A program made the position numbers and the translations under genes. Shown one piece after another: positions 1 to 5,999 of a stretch of DNA of 5,999 bases. Position 1 is the stretch's first letter. Each line of letters starts with the position of its first letter. Origin of the DNA: Erythrobacter sp. (GTDB lineage Bacteria; Pseudomonadota; Alphaproteobacteria; Sphingomonadales; Sphingomonadaceae). The stretch is from the NCBI GenBank assembly GCA_013214365.1, contig JABSPI010000071.1:7171-13169 (forward strand), given 5' to 3'. Under the pieces are notes generated by a model, which was not told where the DNA came from, did not search any database, and saw only the letters and a list, made by a program, of their open reading frames with translations.

Positions 1-338
1 CCGCGGATCCGCAGCACATTGGTGCCGCCGGAATTTTGCGCGTTGGAGCTGGAGAAACTGGGAGAGACCTGGCTGATCTGGGTCACATTGACGACCGCTT
101 GACGCTCCAGCTCCACCGGGCTGACTGCGGTCACAGCGATCGGGATTTCCTGAACATCTTGCGCCCGCCTCGTGGCGGTCACGATAATGACGCTGTCATC
201 GGCTTCCAAAGCCGCTTCGTCGAGCTCTATCGCGTCTTGCGCCAGCGCCGGCGCGCTCAACAAACCGCATGCCAAAGTGCTCGCAATAGCAAATTTCGAC
301 ACACCACGCTCAATCGCGCTTAGTTCCAGTTTTCCCAC
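1..338 (-). CDS. TonB-dependent outer-membrane receptor, N-terminal part (cut by window edge)
   Basis: This is the first 112 codons of a TonB-dependent receptor, an outer-membrane beta-barrel that imports a ligand using energy passed on by TonB-ExbB-ExbD. The reading frame is open from GTG at 338-336 to the window edge. Residues 1-34 form a signal peptide (basic start, hydrophobic core around 16-32, ending PALAQ before D35). A TonB-box-like stretch, VIIVTATRR, follows at 50-58. The start of the plug domain comes next, with IPIAVTAVS at 65-73, a V-SPSF segment near 91-95 and LRIRG at 109-113, as in the common sphingomonad receptor type. GTG is chosen because AGGGGAG lies 7 nt upstream, the signal peptide begins there and no ATG is in frame nearby. 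The gene is divergent from the sulfatase gene and shares its upstream region. The ligand is unknown, and the barrel lies outside the window. Family assignment is firm. Confidence 0.9.
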   Translation of the reverse strand, partial: MGKLELSAIERGVSKFAIASTLACGLLSAPALAQDAIELDEAALEADDSVIIVTATRRAQDVQEIPIAVTAVSPVELERQAVVNVTQISQVSPSFSSSNAQNSGGTNVLRIR

Positions 339-345
339 TATATCT

Positions 346-352
346 CTCCCCT
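346..352 (-). promoter_or_regulatory. Ribosome binding site supporting the GTG start
   Basis: Read on the minus strand, AGGGGAG ends 7 nt before the GTG at 338-336. It is a near-ideal Shine-Dalgarno sequence, and it fixes the start of the left-hand receptor although the codon is not ATG. Confidence 0.75.
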
Positions 353-400
353 TTGCACAGGCGGCCTGAGTGTTTTTATTGCGCCACGTATGCTCCTTTT

Positions 401-429
401 GGCATAAATAGTGCCGTTTTAGATGTCAA
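401..429 (-). promoter_or_regulatory. Candidate sigma70-type promoter for the left receptor gene
   Basis: On the minus strand a perfect TTGACA (429-424) is followed after 17 bp by TATGCC (406-401), a partial -10 match. Transcription would begin near 394, giving a leader of about 55 nt before the GTG. The -10 lies inside a short dyad, GGCA-7 nt-TGCC (401-415), which could be a regulator site but is too short to rely on. This is a prediction from the hexamers and spacing alone. Confidence 0.5.
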
Positions 430-501
430 CTTGAGGGGTTGTGCCTAAGCGATGGGCTGGCGCGAAACAGGCGAGGATTTCAAGCCGGGCGGCGCTGCGC
501 A

Positions 502-531
502 TTGACCTTGATTGCTTTGTGACACTATCAA
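502..531 (+). promoter_or_regulatory. Candidate promoter for the sulfatase gene
   Basis: TTGACC (502-507) and TATCAA (526-531) are separated by 18 bp and face the sulfatase gene. They would give a leader of roughly 70 nt. The match is moderate, and no other sigma70-like pair in 430-607 looked better. The two candidate promoters point away from each other with about 70 bp between their -35 boxes, leaving room for a shared regulator. Confidence 0.35.
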
Positions 532-607
532 TGCCAGAAAACAGGCCTTGTCCGCGTCAGCCATCAAGGTCTCGGCGATGCCCCAATAACAGCAAAGCAA
601 ACAATCC

Positions 608-2425
608 ATGGCCATTTCATCATCCGCCCATCTGCGCACACTTATTGGCCTTGCGCTGATCCTCGCAGTGCTTGGCCTGTTTCCGGCAACACCCAGAGCG
701 CAGGATGCCGCAAGCGTGCAGGTCAACCGGCCCAATATTGTGATCATTCTGGTCGATGATGCCGCGCTGATGGATTTTGGCGTCTATGGCGGGGAGGCGA
801 GCACGCCCCATATTGACGCATTGGCGCGGCGCGGTGCGATGTTCACCCAATATCGGGCATCGCCGCTGTGCTCGCCCTCGCGCGCAATGCTGCTGACGGG
901 CATCGACAATCACCGCACCGGCATTGCCACGATTCCCGAAGTTCTGCCCCCCGATCAGGTGGGTGCGCCCGGCTATTCGATGGCGCTTGAGCCGGGCGTG
1001 CTGACCATCGCTGACCGGCTTCGCACCGATGGATACCGCACTTTGATGACCGGCAAGTGGCATATGGGTGAGACCCCCGATGAAATGCCGCAAAATCACG
1101 GTTTCGACCGCAGCTTTGCGCTTGCCGCATCGGGCGCGGACAATTGGGAGGACAAATCCTACATCCCGTTTTACGCCGAGGCGCCGTGGTATGAAGATGG
1201 CGTTGCAACCGGCCTGCCCGAGGGGTTTTATTCCTCGCGCTTTATCGTCGACAAGATGATCGAATATCTCGAAACAACCGACCAAGAGGCACCTTTCCTT
1301 GCCTATCTGCCGTTTCAAGCGATCCATATTCCAGTGCAGGCGCCGGCGCAATTCATTGCCAAATATGACGGGCGCTATGATGCCGGTTGGCACGCATTGC
1401 GCGATGAACGCCACGCCAAAGCGATTGAATTGGGGCTGGTGCCAGCCGATGCAGCATTGGCCGATCCGGCGCCCGATTTGCGCCAGTGGGAGGCGTTGAG
1501 CGAGGAGGAGCGGGCGCTCTATGCCGCGCGCATGGAGGTCAATGCCGCGATGCTCGATGCGATGGATCATCACATTGGCCGGTTCATCGGATATCTGAAA
1601 ACAAAGGGCCAGTATGACAACACGATCTTCGTGGTGACATCGGATAACGGGCCCGAACCCTCGCGCGGTGACGATAATGCCGCGCTCGGGTTTTATAACC
1701 GCCTCACCGGCTATCATATTGGCCTGGAAGGTATGGGCGGGCGCGGGGCCTGGGGCTTTATTGGTCCGGAATGGGCCGCAGCGGCGGCAACGCCGGGGGC
1801 ATGGTACAAATTCTACGCCACAGAAGGCGGTATTCGCGTGCCCTTGATCATTGCAGGCCCAGGGGTCGAGGCGGCCACAGTGCACAGCCCGGCAATGATC
1901 ACTGACATTGCTCCCACCCTGCTCGAATGGGTCGGCGCGAGCCCGCCCCCACAGCCAAGCGAACCGGTCAGCGGGCGCAGCCTTTTGCCCGTGCTCAAAG
2001 GAGAAACGCCAAGCGTCTACGCCCCCAATGACGTGCGCGCAATCGAGGTGTCGGGCAACAGCGCACTGTATAAAGGCGATTACAAGATCACCCGCAGCAT
2101 GCCCCCGGTGGGCGATGGCCAATGGCGCTTGTTCAACCTTGCCAAAGATCCGGGCGAGACCACTGATTTATCGGGGGACCTGCCCGCCATTCTGGCCGAT
2201 CTGCAAGCTGAGTATGCCGCCTATGCCGCGCGCGTCGGGGTGCTGGAAATGCCCGCGGATTACAACACTGCATACCAGATCCGAAACAATACCGGGGCCC
2301 GCATGCTGAGCCATCATCCCTGGCTTTATCTGGTGTTTGGCGGGGTTTTGTTGGTGATCGCAGCAGCGATCGGATGGGCCTTGTGGAAATTGCTGCGCGC
2401 AGTGCGACGCCGGCGCGCCGTCTGA
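608..2425 (+). CDS. Periplasmic Cys-type arylsulfatase (AtsA-like) with C-terminal membrane anchor
   Basis: This 605-residue sulfatase hydrolyses sulfate esters, most likely of an organic or aryl substrate, in the periplasm. Residues 1-31 form a signal peptide ending at TPRAQ. D50 and D51 are metal ligands. C88 in CSPSR is the residue converted to formylglycine, with R92. The second signature, GYRTLMTGKWH, supplies K150 and H152. H240, D346 and N347 (SDNG) and K401 before EGGIRVP complete the active site. From D50 to H152 the spacing matches Pseudomonas AtsA exactly (as I recall its D13, C51, K113 and H115), and the region 250-350 also resembles it. Residues about 573-595 form a membrane helix followed by an Arg-rich end, KLLRAVRRRRAV, which would stay in the cytoplasm and leave the enzyme tethered in the periplasm. 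ATG 608 is the first ATG after an in-frame stop at 587-589; no clear Shine-Dalgarno precedes it. No formylglycine-generating enzyme is in the window. Family is sure; substrate is unknown. Confidence 0.93.
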   Translation: MAISSSAHLRTLIGLALILAVLGLFPATPRAQDAASVQVNRPNIVIILVDDAALMDFGVYGGEASTPHIDALARRGAMFTQYRASPLCSPSRAMLLTGIDNHRTGIATIPEVLPPDQVGAPGYSMALEPGVLTIADRLRTDGYRTLMTGKWHMGETPDEMPQNHGFDRSFALAASGADNWEDKSYIPFYAEAPWYEDGVATGLPEGFYSSRFIVDKMIEYLETTDQEAPFLAYLPFQAIHIPVQAPAQFIAKYDGRYDAGWHALRDERHAKAIELGLVPADAALADPAPDLRQWEALSEEERALYAARMEVNAAMLDAMDHHIGRFIGYLKTKGQYDNTIFVVTSDNGPEPSRGDDNAALGFYNRLTGYHIGLEGMGGRGAWGFIGPEWAAAAATPGAWYKFYATEGGIRVPLIIAGPGVEAATVHSPAMITDIAPTLLEWVGASPPPQPSEPVSGRSLLPVLKGETPSVYAPNDVRAIEVSGNSALYKGDYKITRSMPPVGDGQWRLFNLAKDPGETTDLSGDLPAILADLQAEYAAYAARVGVLEMPADYNTAYQIRNNTGARMLSHHPWLYLVFGGVLLVIAAAIGWALWKLLRAVRRRRAV

Positions 2426-2490
2426 GCCACCAGCTGACCTCAACACCAATGGCCGCAAATCGCCATCGGGCATTGTCCGAACACGCCTTC

Positions 2491-2523
2491 CACACGCGCC
2501 AAAACGGCCCCCACGGGCGTGTG
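2491..2523. repeat. Inverted repeat downstream of the sulfatase gene
   Basis: CACACGC (2491-2497) pairs with GCGTGTG (2517-2523), and CC/GG inside the arms extends the stem past one bulged G. A second upstream arm, ACACGCC at 2481-2487, can pair with 2516-2522 instead, so two alternative hairpins are possible. It begins 65 nt after the sulfatase stop codon. No T-run follows, so it is not a classical intrinsic terminator. It may protect the 3' end of the mRNA, weakly terminate, or mean nothing. Confidence 0.4.
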
Positions 2524-2549
2524 CAGAGTGTTGGAAATCAGTAACGGTT

Positions 2550-2582
2550 GAGAAATTTCACACAGGAGTGGAGAAATTTTCA
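2550..2582. promoter_or_regulatory. Two near-palindromic AT-rich boxes 21 bp apart, candidate operator
   Basis: GAGAAATTTCA (2550-2560) recurs as GAGAAATTTTCA (2571-2582), 21 bp downstream, which is two turns of the helix. The first copy contains the perfect palindrome GAAATTTC (2552-2559); the second has one extra T. A third, weaker copy of the core, GGAAATCA, lies at 2533-2540. The pair is in the region ahead of the downstream receptor gene, about 70-100 bp before the predicted transcription start. The layout suits two dimers of a regulator bound on one face of the DNA. The regulator is unknown, and function is inferred from arrangement only. Confidence 0.35.
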
Positions 2583-2638
2583 TGGACTTGTTCGGGTCTG
2601 CGCGCAGATACCAACACGGTCTGGCAACCCAGACGTAA

Positions 2639-2644
2639 TATAAT
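2639..2644 (+). promoter_or_regulatory. Candidate -10 box for the downstream receptor gene
   Basis: A perfect TATAAT lies 31 bp before the start codon, in an AT-rich patch. The matching -35 region, around 2615-2622, is poor (ACGGTC with 17 bp spacing), so this promoter would probably need an activator. With the 250-bp gap from the sulfatase gene it suggests that the receptor has its own transcript, although read-through from the sulfatase is possible. Confidence 0.35.
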
Positions 2645-2662
2645 AACAAAAGAAATGAACAG

Positions 2663-2668
2663 AGAAGG
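2663..2668 (+). promoter_or_regulatory. Ribosome binding site that decides the receptor start
   Basis: AGAAGG ends 7 nt before ATG 2676. The two earlier in-frame starts, GTG 2568 and ATG 2655, lack a well-placed site and would put a non-hydrophobic extension in front of the signal peptide. Confidence 0.6.
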
Positions 2669-2675
2669 CTTACGT

Positions 2676-5381
2676 ATGAAACTAGGATATAAGGCGCTCC
2701 TGCTTAGTGCAGTGCCACTTGGAACCCTTGTTACGCCGCTTGCCACACCCGTGCTGGCTCAGGATGCCGAAATGGTGGAAGATGATCGCACGATCATCGT
2801 GACCGGCACGCGCCGTGCAGAGCGTTCCTCGGCTGACACGGTGGCTCCCGTCGATGTTGTTGGCGGCGAAGAGCTTACCAACCAGGCGGATAGCGACCTC
2901 GGCAATTTGCTGCGTGTTTCGGTTCCCTCTTACAACGTGAACACTCAGCCCATTTCTGACGCGGCGACCTTTATTCGTCCGGCGAACCTGCGCGGCCTCT
3001 CTCCTGACAACACTTTGGTGTTGGTCAACGGCAAGCGCCAGCACCGCGGTGCTGTGATCGCCTTCTTGGGCGGTGGTATTTCCGACGGCGCGCAAAGCCC
3101 CGACATCTCGGTCATCCCGGCTGTAGCGATCAAACAAGTCGAAGTTTTGCGCGATGGCGCGTCTTCGCAATATGGTTCTGATGCGATTGCCGGGGTGATG
3201 AATTTCATCCTCAAAGACTCGCCCGATGGCGGGACTGTCTCGGCGCGCTGGGGGTCGACTTATGCGGGCGATGGCGACAATTACACGCTCGCAGCCAATT
3301 TCGGCGTTCCAATCGGCGATTCCGGCTTTGCCAATTTCAGCGCCGAATTCGGCGAAGCAGACGACACCAGCCGCTCGGTTCAGCGCGATGATGCCGCTGC
3401 GCTGATCGCGGCTGGCAACACCGCGGTGAACGATCCGGCCCAAATCTGGGGCCAACCCATTTTGAGCGACGACTTCAAAGGCTTCGTCAATATGGGCTAC
3501 GAAGTGTCAGATGCGATCGAGCTCTACGCTTTTGGTAACTACGCATCGCGCAATGTCGATGGCGGCTTCTTCTTCCGTAACCCCACCAATCGCGGCGGCG
3601 TTTACGAAGGTCCGCTGGTCGATCCGCTCACCGGTGCTGCAGACCCTGATGGCGTTCCCTCGGTGCGTGTTGGCGACCTATCGGTTGATAGCGCGGGCGA
3701 TTGCCCGGCTGGCATTCCGCTGACCGCTGGCGGCGGCCTACTTCCCGATCCAACCATTTTGGCTCAGGTGACAGGCGATGGCTTTGACGGCAATTGCTTC
3801 TCGTTTGTCGAACTGTTTCCGGGCGGTTTCACCCCGCGTTTTGTCGGTGACATCACCGACTTCTCGATCGCTGGTGGTGTGCGAGGCGAAGTGTTTGGCG
3901 GTTTGACCTATGACCTGAGCTATCGTCACGGTCAGAGCGAATCCGACTTCTTCATCCGCAATACGATCAACGCATCCTTGGGTCCGAACACCCCGACCGA
4001 GTTCAATCCGGGCGGTTACATCCAGACCGAAAATATCGTCAATTTCGACCTCGGTTACGAGTTCCTGGTTGGCACCGGCTCGGTGTTTGTGGCGGCTGGC
4101 GCGGAATATCGTGATGAGGAATTCACGATTAAAGCCGGCGACCGTGCGTCTTATGAGCTAGGTCCGCTTGCGGCACCATCTTCGGCCTACCCGACCGGGC
4201 AGGGTTTCTCCTCTAGCTCGAACGGCTTTGGCGGTTTCTCGCCGAACAATGCCGGCTCGAGCAAGGAAGATTCGACCGCTGTCTATGTCGACGTCGAAGC
4301 CGATCTGATCGAGGCATTGACCCTGCAAGGCGCGGTGCGTTTCGAAGACACGAAGAGCTTCGGTTCGACCACGACCTGGAAATTGGGCGGCCTGTTCCGC
4401 GTCACCGACAATCTGCGCGTGCGCGGCACCTATTCGACCGGCTTCCACGCTCCGTCGGCAGGTCAGGCCAACGTCACCAACGTCACCACCGCTTTTGTCG
4501 GCGGTGTGCTGCGTGATGAGGGAACCTTCCCGCTGCTGAGCCCGGCCGGTGTGATTGCCGCTGATTTTGTCGAATCGATCGACGGTTTCCGTCCGACGCT
4601 TGGCCCGGAAAAATCGGACAGCATCACCTTTGGTGTGGCCGCCGATGTCGGCCCGGTCAGCATCACGATCGACTATTTCAACATCAAGTTGAAAGACCGC
4701 ATTTCGCGTTCGTCCCAGATCGACTTCACGGCTGCTCTGGAATTGTTCGCGCAAAATGCAGGCGTGCCGGTCACCAGCACCGACACCGCTGGTCTGATTG
4801 CCGAATTGGCAGCAGCCGGGGCGATCAATCGCGAAGATTTCACCGGGTTCGAAGATCTTGCTTCGTTCGCAGTGTTCAACAACGCGTTTGACACCCGCAC
4901 GCAAGGTATCGACTTTGTCGCCAATTCCGATCTGGAATTGACCGATAGCGGCTCGACCAATGTAACGCTGGCGATCAACTACACCAAGACCAGCGTGACC
5001 AATGCCGATGCGACGATTTCGGACACGCGTATCCGTCAACTTGAAGAAAACATTCCCAACTGGAAGGGTTTCCTCAATGTGACGCACCAGGAAGGTCCGC
5101 TGCGCGGGCTGTTGCGGGCCAACTATTTCGGCAGCTTCTACGAAGCCCACCTCGATTCAGGTGACCTGCCGATCGACGCGGGCGCTCGTCTGACCATCGA
5201 TGCTGAACTTGGCTACGAAGTGATCGAGGGGCTGGAATTGGCAGTGGGTGCGCAAAACCTGCTCGACACCTATCCCACGCGCAACCCGTGGGCTGGTGTG
5301 GCTGGCGCGGAATACACGCTGACCTCGCCGTTTGGCTTTAACGGCGGCAGCTATTACCTGCGTGCTCGCTTCAGCTGGTAA
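2676..5381 (+). CDS. TonB-dependent outer-membrane receptor, complete
   Basis: This 901-residue receptor should import an unidentified ligand across the outer membrane with TonB energy. Residues 1-29 form a signal peptide (MKLGYK start, cleavage after VLAQ). The TonB box TIIVTGTR is at 39-46. The plug domain spans about 53-180, with LRGLSPDNTLVLVNGKR, ISVIPAVAIKQVEVLRDGAS and QYGSDAIAGVMNFILK. The rest is a barrel of alternating strands and Gly/Asn/Asp-rich loops, ending YYLRARFSW, a C-terminal aromatic signal for the BAM machinery. The only two cysteines, C343 and C374, lie in one presumed extracellular loop and could form a disulfide. A Ser/Gly/Phe/Asn-rich stretch lies near 510-528. The start is set by the ribosome binding site and the signal peptide. 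It follows the sulfatase gene by 250 bp, which suggests related use, and ends at a strong terminator. It is not an obvious siderophore-receptor match to me, and the ligand cannot be named. Confidence 0.95.
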   Translation: MKLGYKALLLSAVPLGTLVTPLATPVLAQDAEMVEDDRTIIVTGTRRAERSSADTVAPVDVVGGEELTNQADSDLGNLLRVSVPSYNVNTQPISDAATFIRPANLRGLSPDNTLVLVNGKRQHRGAVIAFLGGGISDGAQSPDISVIPAVAIKQVEVLRDGASSQYGSDAIAGVMNFILKDSPDGGTVSARWGSTYAGDGDNYTLAANFGVPIGDSGFANFSAEFGEADDTSRSVQRDDAAALIAAGNTAVNDPAQIWGQPILSDDFKGFVNMGYEVSDAIELYAFGNYASRNVDGGFFFRNPTNRGGVYEGPLVDPLTGAADPDGVPSVRVGDLSVDSAGDCPAGIPLTAGGGLLPDPTILAQVTGDGFDGNCFSFVELFPGGFTPRFVGDITDFSIAGGVRGEVFGGLTYDLSYRHGQSESDFFIRNTINASLGPNTPTEFNPGGYIQTENIVNFDLGYEFLVGTGSVFVAAGAEYRDEEFTIKAGDRASYELGPLAAPSSAYPTGQGFSSSSNGFGGFSPNNAGSSKEDSTAVYVDVEADLIEALTLQGAVRFEDTKSFGSTTTWKLGGLFRVTDNLRVRGTYSTGFHAPSAGQANVTNVTTAFVGGVLRDEGTFPLLSPAGVIAADFVESIDGFRPTLGPEKSDSITFGVAADVGPVSITIDYFNIKLKDRISRSSQIDFTAALELFAQNAGVPVTSTDTAGLIAELAAAGAINREDFTGFEDLASFAVFNNAFDTRTQGIDFVANSDLELTDSGSTNVTLAINYTKTSVTNADATISDTRIRQLEENIPNWKGFLNVTHQEGPLRGLLRANYFGSFYEAHLDSGDLPIDAGARLTIDAELGYEVIEGLELAVGAQNLLDTYPTRNPWAGVAGAEYTLTSPFGFNGGSYYLRARFSW

Positions 5382-5410
5382 GCGCATAAACTCAGCGATG
5401 CTGAAACAAG

Positions 5411-5446
5411 AAAAGGGCGGCTCGAGAGAGCCGCCCTTTTTGTTTT
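5411..5446. terminator. Intrinsic terminator, probably bidirectional
   Basis: GGGCGGCTC (5415-5423) and GAGCCGCCC (5428-5436) form a perfect 9-bp stem closed by a GAGA tetraloop. AAAA on the left and TTTTTGTTTT on the right flank it. It lies 29 nt after the receptor stop codon. Read on the minus strand it gives a T-rich tail (TTTTCTTGTTT), so it can also end the converging dsbB-like transcript, whose stop codon is 55 nt away. A small dyad, TCAGC-GAT-GCTGA (5392-5404), sits just ahead of it. Confidence 0.93.
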
Positions 5447-5501
5447 AAGCCTCATCATGGCGCCCAATGGGTCAGCGCGGATGGTCTAGTCCACTCGCGC
5501 T

Positions 5502-5999
5502 TTACGAGCCGAGCAATTCGTAATGAGTGGGCGAATCCGCACACACCCCCAAACCGCATTGCAAAAAGGTCGAAACCGCATTGCCCGCGGCCAGCAAAAC
5601 AAGCGCGAAAAAGGCCGCTTTGGCAAAGCCATTGCCGCCAAAACGCTGCGCGGGAACGGGGCTGTCGGAGGCGCTATCGGGCCCTTCGAGCAGCAACATC
5701 ACCGCCGCGCCCAGCACCACAAAGCCGAACAGGATAAAGGCCCATGTGTAATAATGCAGGCCAAAGATCGGTTCGCCATAAGCGCCCGTGCCCGGCACAA
5801 TATGCAACAGGATCTGCCGCCCCGAGGCGAGCCCCCCAAACAACGCCGCAACAATCATCAGCGCATAATTGCGCGCTCTGGTGCCCCATAACAGGTTGAG
5901 GCACAGCCCAAAGGCCACCGCCACAAATGCCACCCTTTGCAACAGGCAAAGCGGGCAAGGCAGATCGTAAAATGCGAATTGAAAATAGAACGCCATGGC
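5502..5999 (-). CDS. dsbB: DsbB-family thiol:quinone oxidoreductase, 5' end cut by window edge
   Basis: This inner-membrane protein should reoxidise a DsbA-type thiol oxidase and pass electrons to quinone. Numbering from the Met codon at 5996, CPLC is at 14-17 followed by LLQR, the hallmark of the family. The frame is open to the edge (GCC at 5999-5997), and the residues before CPLC look like only the end of helix 1, so the true start lies outside. Helices follow at about 22-37, 43-66 (with the conserved-looking GRQ near its end) and 84-103, then a hydrophilic loop and an extra helix at 125-146. The expected second cysteine pair is absent from the loop between the third and fourth helices (67-83). 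Instead C147 and C152 form CGLGVC right after the fifth helix, which by topology is periplasmic. Arg-rich WGTRARNY at 37-44 supports the orientation. It converges on the receptor gene and is probably unrelated to it in function. Confidence 0.88.
   Translation of the reverse strand, partial: AMAFYFQFAFYDLPCPLCLLQRVAFVAVAFGLCLNLLWGTRARNYALMIVAALFGGLASGRQILLHIVPGTGAYGEPIFGLHYYTWAFILFGFVVLGAAVMLLLEGPDSASDSPVPAQRFGGNGFAKAAFFALVLLAAGNAVSTFLQCGLGVCADSPTHYELLGS

Noticed and set aside
441..659. 72-codon plus-strand frame spanning the intergenic region and the sulfatase start
   Set aside because: It overlaps the sulfatase signal peptide in another frame, has no ribosome binding site, and its composition is arbitrary.
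620..2122. 500-codon open frame on the minus strand opposite the sulfatase
   Set aside because: It lies wholly antisense to a sulfatase with every catalytic residue. Its translation is rich in Arg, His, Cys and Gly with no recognisable domain, as is usual for shadow frames in GC-rich genes.
2568..2675. In-frame N-terminal extension of the receptor from GTG 2568 or ATG 2655
   Set aside because: It would bury the signal peptide behind 7-36 polar residues, and the TATAAT box would lie inside the coding region. ATG 2676 has a better ribosome binding site and begins a normal signal peptide.
4469..4490. Short tandem repeat AACGTCACC x2 inside the receptor gene
   Set aside because: It encodes N-V-T-N-V-T within a normal barrel loop. 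Two copies of 9 bp are not enough to suggest a variable repeat or a mobile element footprint.
4158..5150. 330-codon open frame on the minus strand opposite the receptor barrel
   Set aside because: It is antisense to a clear TonB-dependent receptor, has Arg/Gly-rich composition, no start signal and no family resemblance. The same applies to the 257-codon frame at 2682-3455.
5523..5891. Plus-strand frames opposite the DsbB-like gene
   Set aside because: The minus-strand frame carries CPLC, membrane helices and a terminal CX4C pair. The plus-strand frames are Lys/Arg/Gln-rich shadows.

Overview
The window looks like a chromosomal segment of an alphaproteobacterium, most likely a sphingomonad of the Erythrobacter/Novosphingobium kind. 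This is an inference from the GC-rich coding sequence, the two TonB-dependent receptors with 'IIVTxTRR'-type TonB boxes, and signal peptides ending in 'LAQ-D'. No RNA gene, insertion sequence, CRISPR array or phage gene was seen.

Layout. (1) Positions 1-338, minus strand: the N-terminal part of a TonB-dependent outer-membrane receptor, cut by the left window edge and starting at a GTG with a strong ribosome binding site. (2) 339-607: a divergent intergenic region with a recognisable promoter candidate for each direction. (3) 608-2425, plus strand: a complete periplasmic Cys-type sulfatase of the arylsulfatase A (Pseudomonas AtsA-like) class. All catalytic residues are present, and it carries an N-terminal signal peptide and an unusual C-terminal membrane anchor. 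(4) 2426-2675: an intergenic region with an inverted repeat, a pair of AT-rich near-palindromes 21 bp apart and a TATAAT box. (5) 2676-5381, plus strand: a complete 901-residue TonB-dependent receptor, closed by a textbook intrinsic terminator at 5411-5446 that can work in both directions. (6) 5502-5999, minus strand: a DsbB-family thiol:quinone oxidoreductase cut by the right window edge. Its second cysteine pair lies in a C-terminal tail instead of the usual second periplasmic loop.

How the parts may work together. The two receptors and the membrane-tethered sulfatase form a plausible scavenging locus: a receptor imports a sulfated organic compound across the outer membrane, and the sulfatase removes the sulfate in the periplasm. 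The substrate cannot be read from the sequence. The dsbB-like gene converges on the locus from the other side of the terminator and is probably an independent housekeeping gene. I see no evidence for a wholly new system. The most notable points are the anchored sulfatase between two receptors, the 21-bp-spaced operator-like boxes, and the rearranged cysteine pair of the DsbB-like protein.
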